Shown here piece by piece: positions 26,429 to 35,384 of a stretch of DNA of 64,000 nt. The notes under the pieces are model-generated. The model was not told the origin of the DNA and searched no databases. It saw nothing but the letters and a program-made list of their open reading frames with translations. The stretch lies in assembly GCF_005885675.1 (NCBI RefSeq), contig NZ_VANR01000001.1:496001-560000 (forward strand). The letters run 5' to 3'. How positions within the stretch are numbered: the stretch's first letter is position 1; the number at the start of each line of letters is the position of its first letter. This stretch comes from Polaribacter aestuariivivens (GTDB lineage: Bacteria; Bacteroidota; Bacteroidia; Flavobacteriales; Flavobacteriaceae). A program made the position numbers and the translations under genes.

Positions 26429-27391
26429 TTATGATGCTTTAAAAGCTTTCATTTTTTCAATTAATTTTGGAACTACCTCAAAAGCGTCACCAACAATTCC
26501 ATAGTCTGCTGCTTTAAAAAATGGAGCTTCTGGATCTGTATTAATTACTACTTTTACTTTAGAGGCGTTTATACCTGCTAAATGCTGAATTGCACCAGAA
26601 ATTCCGATAGCTATATATAAATTAGATGCTACTGGTTTACCTGTTTGCCCAACATGTTCTGAATGTGGTCTCCAACCTAAATCAGACACTGGTTTTGAGC
26701 ATGCAGTTGCTGCCCCTAAAACGTCTGCTAGTTCTTCAATCATTCCCCAATTTTCTGGTCCTTTCAAGCCTCTTCCTGCCGAAACAACTATTTCTGCATC
26801 TGCAATGGTTACTTTTCCTGTTACTTTGTCTATTTTTTCTGATTTTACACCTAAATCTTCTTCTGAAATAGTTACTTCTAAATTTTCTAAAGTTCCTTCT
26901 ACCGAATTTTCATGAACTCCGAAAGAGTTTTTAGCAACTCCAACAACTTTATTTTCTGTTGAAATTACAGTGTTTGAAAATGCTTTATTTGAAAAAGCCT
27001 TTCTTTTTACTGTAAATGGTGATGTGTTTGATGGTGCTGCTACAACATTTGAAGCATAACCTGCATTTAATGCAACTGCTACAAGTGGAGCAACATACAA
27101 ACCGTTGATACTTGAATCTACAACTACCACATTCGCATTTGATGCATCTGCTGCTTGTTTGATAACTGATGCATACGCTTTTGCATTAAATGTTGCCAAA
27201 GTATCGTTAGAAACAGTTAATACTTTTTCTGCTCCGTAAGTAAATAATTGTGATGCATCAGTTGCATTTATTGTTAAAACAACTAAGTTGGTACTTAATT
27301 GTTCTGCTAATTTTTTTCCGTATGAAACTACCTCAAAAGCAGTTTTTTTAAATTTTCCGTCTGTTGAATCGGCAAAAACTAAAACTGACAT
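26429..27391 (-). CDS. etfA: Electron transfer flavoprotein subunit alpha
   Basis: A 320-residue EtfA. The C-terminal FAD-binding domain is clear: VVSAGRGLKGPENWGMIEELADVLGAA (about 202-228), CSKPVSDLGWRPHSEHVGQTGK (about 231-252), YIAIGISGAIQHLAGI and VINTDPEAPFFKAADYGIVGD. With EtfB it accepts electrons from acyl-CoA and other dehydrogenases and passes them to the ETF:quinone oxidoreductase. It follows etfB with a 76-base gap on the same strand. Confidence 0.96.
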   Translation of the reverse strand: MSVLVFADSTDGKFKKTAFEVVSYGKKLAEQLSTNLVVLTINATDASQLFTYGAEKVLTVSNDTLATFNAKAYASVIKQAADASNANVVVVDSSINGLYVAPLVAVALNAGYASNVVAAPSNTSPFTVKRKAFSNKAFSNTVISTENKVVGVAKNSFGVHENSVEGTLENLEVTISEEDLGVKSEKIDKVTGKVTIADAEIVVSAGRGLKGPENWGMIEELADVLGAATACSKPVSDLGWRPHSEHVGQTGKPVASNLYIAIGISGAIQHLAGINASKVKVVINTDPEAPFFKAADYGIVGDAFEVVPKLIEKMKAFKAS

Positions 27392-27467
27392 ATATATATA
27401 TTTTTTTTAAAATTATTAATTTGTGTACATGCAATAAATTAGATATTTATTTAATTGTTACACGCTG

Positions 27468-28214
27468 TTAAATTACTTTAGCTTCGTTGTGAAGTAAGTT
27501 AATTAAATCATCTAAGTTATCGGCATCTACTAATTTTACAGCTCCTTTTGGTGCTGGTTTTTCAAAAGATTTTGTTGTAGTTTTTGCTTCTGAACTTGTT
27601 GCTTCCAAAACATTTAATGGTTTTTTTCTAGCCATCATAATTCCACGCATGTTTGGTATACGTAAATCTTTTTCTTCAACAATTCCTTTTTGACCACCAA
27701 TAACAATTGGTAAACTAGAAGAAACCGTTTCATTTCCACCATCAATTTCTCTTACAGCAGTTATGTTTTCTCCCTCAATTTCTAATCCAACACAACCATT
27801 TATAAAATTAAAATTAGATAACGAAGCCAACATTCCTGGAACCATTTGTCCGTTATAATCTGCTGATTCTTTTCCCGCTAAAACAAGATCATAACCACCA
27901 TTTTTTACTATTGCTGCTAATTCTTTGGCTACTAAAAACCCATCAGTTGGATTTATATTTACACGAATTGCATCATCTGCACCAATAGCCAACGCTTTTC
28001 TCAAAGTAGGTTCTGTATTTGCTTCTCCTACATTTACAACTGTTACAGTTGCTCCTTGCTTTTCTTTAAACCACATTGCTCTGGTTAAACAAAATTCGTC
28101 GTAAGGATTTATTACAAACTGAACCCCATTTGTATCAAAAGTTTCATTGTTGTCTGTAAAATTAATTTTTGAAGTGGTATCAGGCACGTGACTAATACAT
28201 ACTAATATTTTCAT
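27468..28214 (-). CDS. etfB: Electron transfer flavoprotein subunit beta
   Basis: A 248-residue EtfB: KILVCISHVPDTTSKI start, GVQFVINPYDEFCLTRA, KALAIGADDAIRV and LAGKESADYNGQMVPGMLA (AMP/ADP-binding) blocks. It forms the heterodimer with EtfA. The upstream space shared with pdhB carries a 36-base palindrome (28263-28298) that is probably an operator controlling this operon. Confidence 0.96.
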   Translation of the reverse strand: MKILVCISHVPDTTSKINFTDNNETFDTNGVQFVINPYDEFCLTRAMWFKEKQGATVTVVNVGEANTEPTLRKALAIGADDAIRVNINPTDGFLVAKELAAIVKNGGYDLVLAGKESADYNGQMVPGMLASLSNFNFINGCVGLEIEGENITAVREIDGGNETVSSSLPIVIGGQKGIVEEKDLRIPNMRGIMMARKKPLNVLEATSSEAKTTTKSFEKPAPKGAVKLVDADNLDDLINLLHNEAKVI

Positions 28215-28262
28215 AAATTTTAGTTTTATATCGTTTTTCTTGGTACGAAATTACGGCTTTTT

Positions 28263-28298
28263 TTTAAAAAATACTATGCACGCATAGTATTTTTTAAA
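28263..28298. promoter_or_regulatory. Palindromic operator between etfB and pdhB
   Basis: TTTAAAAAATACTATGC (28263-28279) and GCATAGTATTTTTTAAA (28282-28298) are exact reverse complements around AC. It lies about 50 bases upstream of the etfB start and lacks the T tract expected of a terminator at this place between divergent genes, so it looks like the site of a dimeric repressor (TetR-like, by size and symmetry; inference). Confidence 0.6.
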
Positions 28299-28308
28299 TT
28301 ATTTAACA

Positions 28309-28320
28309 GTTTTCGAAAAC
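28309..28320. promoter_or_regulatory. 12-bp palindrome GTTTTCGAAAAC
   Basis: Exact 12-base palindrome between etfB and pdhB, just right of the larger operator. Possibly a second regulator site; short AT-rich palindromes also arise by chance. Confidence 0.3.
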
Positions 28321-28392
28321 GATTGCGAAATAAATAGCTAATATTTCTCTCACTTTGTACAAATGTGTTTAAAAAAATGACAATTAATTCCT

Positions 28393-28400
28393 TACTTTTG
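28393..28400 (+). promoter_or_regulatory. -7 promoter box of pdhB (TACTTTTG)
   Basis: Exact TAnnTTTG match 33 bases upstream of the pdhB start. Confidence 0.45.
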
Positions 28401-28433
28401 CAAGTGAAAAATAATAATTACAATTTATCATAG

Positions 28434-29411
28434 ATGAAGACAGTTCAATTCAGAGAAGCAATTTGTGAAGCAATGAGCGAAGAAATGCGCAGAGATGAAA
28501 GCATTTATTTAATGGGAGAAGAGGTTGCAGAGTATAATGGTGCTTACAAAGCTAGTAAAGGAATGTTAGATGAATTTGGCGCAAAAAGAGTAATAGATAC
28601 TCCAATTGCTGAATTAGGTTTTGCAGGTATTGCTATTGGTTCTGCCATGAATGGTAACAGACCTATTGTGGAATATATGACATTCAACTTCTCACTTGTA
28701 GGAATTGATCAAATTATAAATAATGCCGCAAAAATTAGACAAATGTCTGGAGGACAATTTAATTGTCCAATTGTTTTTAGAGGTCCAACTGCTTCTGCGG
28801 GTCAGTTAGGTGCAACACATTCACAAGCTTTTGAAAACTGGTTTGCTAACACACCAGGTTTAAAAGTAATTGTTCCTTCAAACCCTTACGATGCTAAAGG
28901 TTTATTAAAAGCTGCAATTCGTGATGATGATCCAGTTATTTTCATGGAATCAGAACAAATGTATGGTGATAAAATGGAAATTCCAGAAGGAGAATACATA
29001 ATTCCTATAGGAGTTGCAGATATTAAAAGAGAAGGTACAGATGTTACCATCGTTTCTTTTGGAAAAATAATTAAAGAAGCATACAAGGCTGCTGACGAAT
29101 TAGCAAAAGAAAATATTTCAGTAGAAATTATTGATTTAAGAACTGTTCGTCCAATGGATCATGCAGCCATTTTAACGTCTGTAAAGAAAACAAATAGATT
29201 GGTTATTTTAGAAGAAGCGTGGCCATTTGCAAGTGTTGCTTCAGAAATTACTTACAGAGTACAAAACGAAGCATTTGACTATTTAGATGCACCAATAAAA
29301 AGAATTACAACTGCAGATACACCTGCACCATATTCGCCAGTTCTATTTGAAAAATGGATACCAAATTCAAATGATGTTATAAAAGCTGTAAAAGAAGTTT
29401 TATACCTATAG
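28434..29411 (+). CDS. pdhB: Pyruvate dehydrogenase E1 component, beta subunit
   Basis: A 325-residue alpha2beta2-type E1 beta chain: KTVQFREAICEAMSEEMRRDESIYLMGEEVAEYNGAYK start, the PIAELGFAGIAIGSAMNGNRPIVEYM block (TPP-contact glutamate in AELGF), GQLGATHSQAFE and PSNPYDAKGLLKAAI, then the C-terminal transketolase domain. It decarboxylates pyruvate with PdhA (not in the window), feeding acetyl-CoA. A stand-alone gene with its own promoter box and terminator; the partner must lie elsewhere, or E2 may be adjacent to it there. Confidence 0.93.
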   Translation: MKTVQFREAICEAMSEEMRRDESIYLMGEEVAEYNGAYKASKGMLDEFGAKRVIDTPIAELGFAGIAIGSAMNGNRPIVEYMTFNFSLVGIDQIINNAAKIRQMSGGQFNCPIVFRGPTASAGQLGATHSQAFENWFANTPGLKVIVPSNPYDAKGLLKAAIRDDDPVIFMESEQMYGDKMEIPEGEYIIPIGVADIKREGTDVTIVSFGKIIKEAYKAADELAKENISVEIIDLRTVRPMDHAAILTSVKKTNRLVILEEAWPFASVASEITYRVQNEAFDYLDAPIKRITTADTPAPYSPVLFEKWIPNSNDVIKAVKEVLYL

Positions 29412-29431
29412 TTATATTATACAATCAAAAA

Positions 29432-29467
29432 AAAACCTTTCCCATGTTTGGAAAGGTTTTTTTTTTT
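29432..29467 (+). terminator. Terminator of pdhB
   Basis: AAAACCTTTCC (29432-29442) pairs with GGAAAGGTTTT (29450-29460), loop CATGTTT, followed by a long T run. Confidence 0.9.
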
Positions 29468-29546
29468 GACTAATAACAAATACTATTTCGAAATCAATTG
29501 CGTAAATTAATCAACCTAATTCTATTACAAAATAATATAGTTTCAC

Positions 29547-29554
29547 TATTTTTG
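29547..29554 (+). promoter_or_regulatory. -7 promoter box of ppa (TATTTTTG)
   Basis: Exact TAnnTTTG match 31 bases upstream of the ppa start. Confidence 0.4.
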
Positions 29555-29585
29555 ACCCCGAATTTAAATATGAAAAAAGACAGTT

Positions 29586-30113
29586 ATGAGTGAGCAAAAA
29601 ATAAAGACTTTTGATGTATTGATAGAAATTCCTAAGGGAAGCAGAAATAAATATGAATATGATTTTGAACTAAATAAAATTCGTTTCGATAGAATGCTGT
29701 TTTCATCAATGATGTATCCTGCAGATTATGGTTTTGTACCTGAAACCTTAGCTTTAGATGGAGATCCATTAGATGTTTTAGTTTTAGGACACGAACCAAC
29801 TTTTCCAATGTGTGTTATTGAAGTGAAACCAATTGGAGTTTTTCACATGACTGATGAAAAAGGACCAGATGAAAAAGTTATTTGTGTTCCTGTTTCTGAT
29901 CCAATTTGGAATAAGAAAAATGATTTATCAGATTTAAACCCTCATAGATTAAAAGAAATTGAACACTTTTTTAAAGTTTATAAAGATTTAGAGAAGAAAA
30001 AAGTAGATGTTGGTGGTTGGGGAGATGCAAAAGAAGCCTGTGTAATTTATGAAGACTGTGTTCGCAGATATGAGAAAAGTGACCATAAAAAAAATGGTAA
30101 TTTTACTATATAA
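29586..30113 (+). CDS. ppa: Inorganic pyrophosphatase, soluble family I
   Basis: A 175-residue family I PPase: EIPKGSRNKYEYD (about 13-25), RMLFSSMMYPADYGFVPET (about 36-54) and DGDPLDVLVLG with the metal-binding DxDPxD (about 58-68). It hydrolyses cytoplasmic pyrophosphate. It is followed after a terminator by the membrane pyrophosphatase hppA, so the cell has both a wasteful and an energy-conserving route for the same substrate. Confidence 0.96.
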   Translation: MSEQKIKTFDVLIEIPKGSRNKYEYDFELNKIRFDRMLFSSMMYPADYGFVPETLALDGDPLDVLVLGHEPTFPMCVIEVKPIGVFHMTDEKGPDEKVICVPVSDPIWNKKNDLSDLNPHRLKEIEHFFKVYKDLEKKKVDVGGWGDAKEACVIYEDCVRRYEKSDHKKNGNFTI

Positions 30114-30138
30114 ATAGTCAAAGCAATAAAAAATTATG

Positions 30139-30175
30139 AACCTCTTAAAATTAAACATTTTAAGAGGTTTTTTAT
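30139..30175 (+). terminator. Terminator of ppa
   Basis: AACCTCTTAAAA (30139-30150) pairs exactly with TTTTAAGAGGTT (30158-30169), then a T run. Confidence 0.88.
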
Positions 30176-30235
30176 TTCATTCTGATTTTCTTACTTTTAC
30201 CGCCGTTTTAAACTAATCAAAATTAAATATAATAT

Positions 30236-32686
30236 ATGGAATCAATGATGATTTGGATGCCAATTGCAATGGCAGTTTTAGGTTTAATCTACATGTGGAT
30301 TAAGCAATCTTGGGTAATGAAACAAGATGCAGGTGATGGTAAAATGAAAGAAATTTCAGATTACATTTACGAAGGAGCTTTGGCTTTTTTAAGTGCAGAA
30401 TACAAATTACTTGCAATTTTTGTAGTAATAGTAAGTGTTGCTTTGGCAGCTGTTTCTTTTATAGTGCCAACAACTCACATTCTTATTGTTGTTGCGTTTA
30501 TTTTTGGAGCTGTTTTTTCTGCCTTTGCAGGAAATATAGGAATGAAAATAGCAACGAAAACAAATGTTAGAACCACACAAGCTGCAAAAACAAGTTTACC
30601 AAATGCCTTAAAAGTATCTTTTGGTGGTGGAACTGTAATGGGACTTGGAGTTGCTGGTTTAGCTGTATTAGGCTTAACTGCATTTTTTATCTTTTTCTTC
30701 TGGTATTTTATGGGAAGTGAGTGGACTTCTACAATGGATATGACTATTGTTTTAGAAACGTTAGCTGGTTTTTCTTTAGGTGCAGAATCCATAGCACTGT
30801 TTGCGAGAGTAGGTGGTGGTATTTATACAAAAGCAGCAGATGTTGGAGCAGATTTAGTAGGTAAAGTAGAAGCTGGTATTCCTGAAGATGATCCAAGAAA
30901 CCCTGCTACAATTGCAGATAATGTTGGTGATAATGTTGGGGATGTTGCTGGTATGGGTGCAGATTTATTTGGTTCTTACGTGGCAACAGTGTTAGCTGCA
31001 ATGGTTTTAGGAAATTATGTTATTAAAGATATGGGAGGATCCATTGCTGATAAATTTGGTGGTATCGGACCTATTTTATTACCAATGGCAATTGCTGGTG
31101 CTGGTATTATTATTTCTATCATTGGTACTTTATTGGTAAAAATAAAAGACAATAGCGCTAAAGAATCTCAAGTTATGGGTGCCTTAAATAAAGGAAACTG
31201 GACTTCTATTATATTAGTTGCACTTTCTTGCTACGGTTTAGTTACTTGGATGTTACCAGAAACTATGAAAATGGAATTTTTCGGTGAAGGTTTACAAGAA
31301 ATTTCTTCTTTAAGAGTTTTTGGAGCTACAATAGTAGGTTTAATAGTTGGTGCAGTAATATCATCAGTTACTGAATATTACACAGGTTTAGGTAAAAAAC
31401 CAATTTTAAAAATTGTTCAACAATCTTCAACTGGAGCTGGAACCAATATTATTGCAGGTTTAGCTACTGGTATGATTTCTACATTTCCATCAGTATTATT
31501 ATTTGCTGGTGCAATTTGGGCTTCTTATGCTTTTGCTGGTTTTTATGGAGTTGCTTTAGCAGCTTCTGCTATGATGGCTACAACTGCAATGCAATTAGCT
31601 ATTGATGCGTTTGGACCTATTTCTGACAACGCTGGTGGAATTGCTGAAATGAGCGAACAAGAACCTATTGTGAGAGAACGTACAGATATTTTAGATTCAG
31701 TTGGTAACACAACTGCTGCAACAGGAAAAGGTTTTGCAATTGCTTCTGCTGCATTAACGTCTTTAGCTTTATTTGCTGCTTATGTAACTTTTACAGGTAT
31801 TGATGGAATTAATATTTTTAAAGCGCCAGTTTTAGCAATGTTATTTGTTGGTGGAATGGTACCAGTTGTATTTTCTGCTTTGGCAATGAATGCTGTTGGA
31901 AAAGCTGCTATGGAAATGGTACAAGAAGTTCGTCGTCAGTTTAGAGATATTGCTGGAATTATGGAAGGTACTGGAAAACCAGAATATGATAAGTGTGTTG
32001 CAATTTCTACAAAAGCTTCCTTAAAAGAAATGATGTTACCAGGTTTATTAACTATTGGTTTCCCATTAATTATTGCTTTTGCTCCATTAGCTTTTGGAAT
32101 GGATAAATTAGCCATCGCAGAAATGTTAGGTGGTTATATGGCTGGTGTTACTGTTTCTGGTGTACTTTGGGCAATTTTTCAAAATAATGCAGGTGGAGCT
32201 TGGGATAATGCAAAAAAATCTTTTGAAGCTGGTGTAGAAATTGATGGAGAAATGACTTACAAAGGTTCTGAAGCTCATAAAGCTGCTGTGACTGGAGATA
32301 CTGTTGGTGATCCTTTTAAAGATACTTCTGGACCTTCTATGAATATTTTAATTAAACTTACTTGTTTAATTGGATTGGTAATTGCACCAATTTTAGGTGG
32401 TCATACTATTGATGAAAATGATACTACTGAAATTGTAGAAATTGAAGTTGTTAGTAATTACGAAGGAATTTCTGGTGGTGAAGACTTAAACAACAAAACA
32501 GAAACAACTGTAGAAATGCTTACAAACGATGTGAACGGAATTGTAACTGCTAACGTAGAGATAAGAAAAACTGTAAATGGAAAAACAACAGTAACTACTG
32601 AAACTTTTACAGGAACTGAAGATGAAGTAAGAGACCAACTAAAAGATGTTGAAGGAATTAAAATAAAAATTAAAGATAAAAACTAA
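30236..32686 (+). CDS. hppA: Membrane pyrophosphatase, K+-dependent (probably Na+-pumping) type
   Basis: An 816-residue integral membrane PPase with about 16 hydrophobic helices. The catalytic loop [22 protein letters not shown] (about 203-224) is followed by [22 protein letters not shown]; the second loop is [15 protein letters not shown], and [15 protein letters not shown] comes near the end. In [12 protein letters not shown] the residue that is lysine in K+-independent pumps is alanine, marking the K+-dependent clade, whose members in Bacteroidota are often Na+ pumps (inference). After the last helix (ILGGH) there is a hydrophilic tail of about 80 residues rich in T, E, V and K, absent from compact family members. 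Confidence 0.94.
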   Translation: MESMMIWMPIAMAVLGLIYMWIKQSWVMKQDAGDGKMKEISDYIYEGALAFLSAEYKLLAIFVVIVSVALAAVSFIVPTTHILIVVAFIFGAVFSAFAGNIGMKIATKTNVRTTQAAKTSLPNALKVSFGGGTVMGLGVAGLAVLGLTAFFIFFFWYFMGSEWTSTMDMTIVLETLAGFSLGAESIALFARVGGGIYTKAADVGADLVGKVEAGIPEDDPRNPATIADNVGDNVGDVAGMGADLFGSYVATVLAAMVLGNYVIKDMGGSIADKFGGIGPILLPMAIAGAGIIISIIGTLLVKIKDNSAKESQVMGALNKGNWTSIILVALSCYGLVTWMLPETMKMEFFGEGLQEISSLRVFGATIVGLIVGAVISSVTEYYTGLGKKPILKIVQQSSTGAGTNIIAGLATGMISTFPSVLLFAGAIWASYAFAGFYGVALAASAMMATTAMQLAIDAFGPISDNAGGIAEMSEQEPIVRERTDILDSVGNTTAATGKGFAIASAALTSLALFAAYVTFTGIDGINIFKAPVLAMLFVGGMVPVVFSALAMNAVGKAAMEMVQEVRRQFRDIAGIMEGTGKPEYDKCVAISTKASLKEMMLPGLLTIGFPLIIAFAPLAFGMDKLAIAEMLGGYMAGVTVSGVLWAIFQNNAGGAWDNAKKSFEAGVEIDGEMTYKGSEAHKAAVTGDTVGDPFKDTSGPSMNILIKLTCLIGLVIAPILGGHTIDENDTTEIVEIEVVSNYEGISGGEDLNNKTETTVEMLTNDVNGIVTANVEIRKTVNGKTTVTTETFTGTEDEVRDQLKDVEGIKIKIKDKN

Positions 32687-32707
32687 ATCATCTTTTAATC
32701 GAATTAG

Positions 32708-32738
32708 AAAAGCCACAAAATATTGTGGCTTTTTTTTG
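32708..32738 (+). terminator. Terminator of hppA
   Basis: AAAAGCCACAA (32708-32718) pairs with TTGTGGCTTTT (32723-32733), short loop, T run. Confidence 0.88.
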
Positions 32739-32767
32739 CTTTTTATTATCTTGTAAACAAAAAATAA

Positions 32768-33772
32768 ATGGGCTTTTTTAGTAAAGATTCACTTCAAATT
32801 ATTGTTTTTCAAAGTTATAGTACAGACTCACATTTTTATGCAAGAGGAAGAGCATTACAAGATGAAAAAATTAATTTAGAGCGAGAAAATTTTTTCAGTT
32901 TATTAATAAACACTTGGAAACGTTTTGAAAGTGATGAAGTTAAAAATACAGCGATTACAATAACTTTGCCCAACAACTTTAAAATAAATACAATAACAGA
33001 CAATGCTGGCTATTTTATTATTGATGAAAAAATTGAAAACCTTTCTAGTCTAACAAATGATGAAGGTTGGCTTCATTTTAAAGCTTCTTACACCAATGTA
33101 AATGTGCGAAGAGCTATTAACAATAAAAATAAGTTTTTAGGAGAATTATTAATTCCAGATAAAAATGCAGAATTTGGAGTAATAAGTGACATTGACGATA
33201 CAATTTTACATACAGGAGTAGTTTCTACCTTTAAATGGCGACTTTTATTTAATACATTTTTTAAATCACCTACAAAAAGAAAGGCTTTAGAAGGCGCCTC
33301 TAAATTTTACAGTTTGTTACATTTGGGGAAATCTGGTAAGAATGCAAATCCAATTTTTTATGTAAGTCATAGTCCTTGGAATTTGTATAGATATTTAGAA
33401 GTTTTTTTAAAGAAAAATAATTTTCCAAAAGGAGCTATTTTATTAAGAACTTTTGGAAATATGTTTCAGAAAAAAACTCCAGAAACCATTCCTCAAAAAC
33501 ATAAAGAAATTGTAAATATTTTAAAAACATATCCGAATTTAAAATTTATTTTAATTGGTGATGCTGGTGAATATGATGCTGATATTTATATGGAAATTGT
33601 AAAGAATTATCCGAATAGAATTGCTGCAATATATCTACGAAGTGTTAAGCACGTAAAAAAAATGGCACGCATAAAAGAATTAATTAAGGATTATTATGAT
33701 ACTCCTTTTCTTATAGTAAATTCTAGTAAAGAAGCTATCAATCATGCCAAAAAACAACAATTTATAAAATAA
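32768..33772 (+). CDS. App1-like (DUF2183) phosphatase-domain protein
   Basis: A 334-residue protein. The C-terminal half is the App1/DUF2183 HAD-type domain with the catalytic DxDxT motif in ISDIDDTILHTGVV (about 139-152), FYVSHSPWNLYRYLEVFL and ILIGDAGEYDADIYMEIV. The yeast relative App1p is a Mg2+-dependent phosphatidate phosphatase. The N-terminal half (about 1-130) has a beta-rich layout (GYFIIDEK, DEGWLHFKASY) like the usual family front domain. Bacterial members' substrates are not established. No signal peptide, so probably cytoplasmic. Confidence 0.88.
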   Translation: MGFFSKDSLQIIVFQSYSTDSHFYARGRALQDEKINLERENFFSLLINTWKRFESDEVKNTAITITLPNNFKINTITDNAGYFIIDEKIENLSSLTNDEGWLHFKASYTNVNVRRAINNKNKFLGELLIPDKNAEFGVISDIDDTILHTGVVSTFKWRLLFNTFFKSPTKRKALEGASKFYSLLHLGKSGKNANPIFYVSHSPWNLYRYLEVFLKKNNFPKGAILLRTFGNMFQKKTPETIPQKHKEIVNILKTYPNLKFILIGDAGEYDADIYMEIVKNYPNRIAAIYLRSVKHVKKMARIKELIKDYYDTPFLIVNSSKEAINHAKKQQFIK

Positions 33773-33848
33773 AAAACTGCTTAAACAAAATTTAAACAGT
33801 TTACTTTTTTCTTTATAAGCTATATATATTTTTATAGACTATGTGTAT

Positions 33849-34010
33849 TTAGTTTTTTACGCCACCTCTAATTAAAGAAAGTATAAATAATACTATAAAT
33901 ATAAAAAATATAATTTTAGCGATTCCTGCAGCTGCTCCAGCTATACCTCCAAATCCTAATACTGCAGCTATTAATGCGATAATTACAAATGTGATTGTCC
34001 AACGTAACAT
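33849..34010 (-). CDS. DUF1328 (UPF0391) small membrane protein
   Basis: A 53-residue protein starting [20 protein letters not shown], then [20 protein letters not shown] and ending LIRGGVKN: two membrane helices joined by a glycine/alanine-rich turn, the exact pattern of the DUF1328/YtjA family. Members are commonly induced by envelope, osmotic or stationary-phase stress. It opens a run of stress-type genes. Leader and stop are clean; stop TAA at 33849-33851. Confidence 0.9.
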   Translation of the reverse strand: MLRWTITFVIIALIAAVLGFGGIAGAAAGIAKIIFFIFIVLFILSLIRGGVKN

Positions 34011-34153
34011 AATTTTAAGTTTTTAATGGTTAATATATAAATAGTTTTACCTATTTCTTACATTACAAATCTAAACGTTTAACAGGTAGTTAATTAACCC
34101 TAACAAATTCATTCTTAACTCATACAAGTAAATTATAAGTTTTATAAATAAAA

Positions 34154-34180
34154 AAAAAGATGCTTTCGCATCTTTTTAAT
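34154..34180 (-). terminator. Terminator downstream of the first PA2169-type gene
   Basis: AAAAAGATGC (34154-34163) pairs with GCATCTTTTT (34168-34177) around a TTTC tetraloop-like turn. Confidence 0.8.
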
Positions 34181-34197
34181 TTTTAAATAAGAATAGT

Positions 34198-34650
34198 TTA
34201 ACTAATTTCTTCTAAAGATTTAATGTTATATAATCCGTTTTCAATCCTACTTTTTTGTGACTCTAGTAATTTTTTTGTGCTTGAAGGCAAACTTAGTTCG
34301 TTTAAAACATCATTATATTCTTCAATAGCTGCTTTTTCTCCAGTAATTGCCTCTTCTAACATAGATTCTTCATCGTCCATTGAAAACATTGCTTTTATAT
34401 CCATCCAAGCTCTGTGTGCAGCTCCTGCAACACTTCCACCTTTATCAACATTTTGATTGTAAGACTTTATCTCGGTTTTTAAATCATGTCCAAAATTATA
34501 TCTCTCTTGTGCTTTCATTTCGAAATATTTTTTAAGAGATACATTTTCTACATTTTCAGCTGCTTTTTTAAATCCTTTTTCTGCATCATATGTTTTTTCT
34601 AATAATGCATTTAATTTAATTCCTACTTCTTCTGTATATGTACTCATCAT
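34198..34650 (-). CDS. PA2169 family (DUF2383) four-helix-bundle protein
   Basis: A 150-residue all-alpha, ferritin-like protein of the PA2169/DUF2383 family: LNALLEKTYDAEKGFKKAAENV, MKAQERYNFGHDLKTEI, AAHRAWMDIKAMF and EESMLEEAITGEKAAIEEYNDVL. Glu and His positions are compatible with a metal site, but the role is unknown; members cluster with general-stress genes. Two consecutive ATGs make the first residue uncertain. A paralogue lies at 47121-47567. Confidence 0.9.
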   Translation of the reverse strand: MMSTYTEEVGIKLNALLEKTYDAEKGFKKAAENVENVSLKKYFEMKAQERYNFGHDLKTEIKSYNQNVDKGGSVAGAAHRAWMDIKAMFSMDDEESMLEEAITGEKAAIEEYNDVLNELSLPSSTKKLLESQKSRIENGLYNIKSLEEIS

Positions 34651-34805
34651 ATAATAATTTTAATGAATGCTTGTTTGTTTTAAAGATGCCAAACAATTTA
34701 CATCTTGTAGTGTTTTAACCACTTTTGCATTGTAAAATTAAGGGTATATTAGTTAGTTAATTAGTTCAAAAGAATTGATTTTTAATTCAAATAGTTTTTT
34801 TTGAA

Positions 34806-35240
34806 TTATAAATTTTCACTCATGTGTTTTCTATATTCATTCGCCAGATTTTCTTTTTCTTTTTCTGAAAACACTTTTCCTGATAATTGAAAAAAGGTAT
34901 GTTCTTCATCTTCTAAATGATGCTCTACTTTATCTCTTAGTTGTTTTGCAATTTTTAACCAAGCTGGAGAGTCGTATTCAGTTTCTTCCAACTGCTCAAT
35001 TAATTCGTCAATTTCATGATGCTCTGCAATACCATGTCTTGCTTTCTCTTGCATCATATCATTAGAAATTAAAGGTTTGTAAAAATGACGCTCTTCTGCA
35101 TTTGAATGAACCACTAATTCAGTTTTCAACTGCTTAAATAAAATATTTCTAGTTTTAGTATCACCAGAAGTTTCTACTAATTTATTTAACAAATCTCTCT
35201 GTTTATCATGGTCTTTTCTTATTTCTTCGTAAATATTCAT
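34806..35240 (-). CDS. Hemerythrin HHE-domain protein
   Basis: A 144-residue four-helix protein with the full di-iron ligand set of the hemerythrin family: HDKQRDLLNKL (H11), HSNAEERHFYKPL (H and E), HHEIDELIEQLEE and HHLEDEEHTFF. Cytoplasmic members sense or bind O2, NO or iron. Lies beside the PA2169 protein, a pairing common in bacterial stress islands. It is divergent from the AraC-type regulator gene, with a shared 144-bp promoter space. Confidence 0.92.
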   Translation of the reverse strand: MNIYEEIRKDHDKQRDLLNKLVETSGDTKTRNILFKQLKTELVVHSNAEERHFYKPLISNDMMQEKARHGIAEHHEIDELIEQLEETEYDSPAWLKIAKQLRDKVEHHLEDEEHTFFQLSGKVFSEKEKENLANEYRKHMSENL

Positions 35241-35372
35241 AGTAAGTATTTTATATTACTAGCTAAGTTAAAAATCTCCATTATGAGTTTTATGCTCTTT
35301 TCATAATTATTTTAACCTATTTGATTTAATTAGAATATTTTTAGATTTATAATATTACACTTCAAAATTGTT

Positions 35373-35380
35373 TACTTTTA
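35373..35380 (+). promoter_or_regulatory. -7-like box of the AraC-type regulator (TACTTTTA), 4 bases from ATG
   Basis: One mismatch to TAnnTTTG, positioned exactly four bases before the start codon, like the boxes of the histidine kinase, GldA and the 55.1-kb membrane protein. Predicts a leaderless transcript. Confidence 0.35.
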
Positions 35381-35384
35381 CCTC

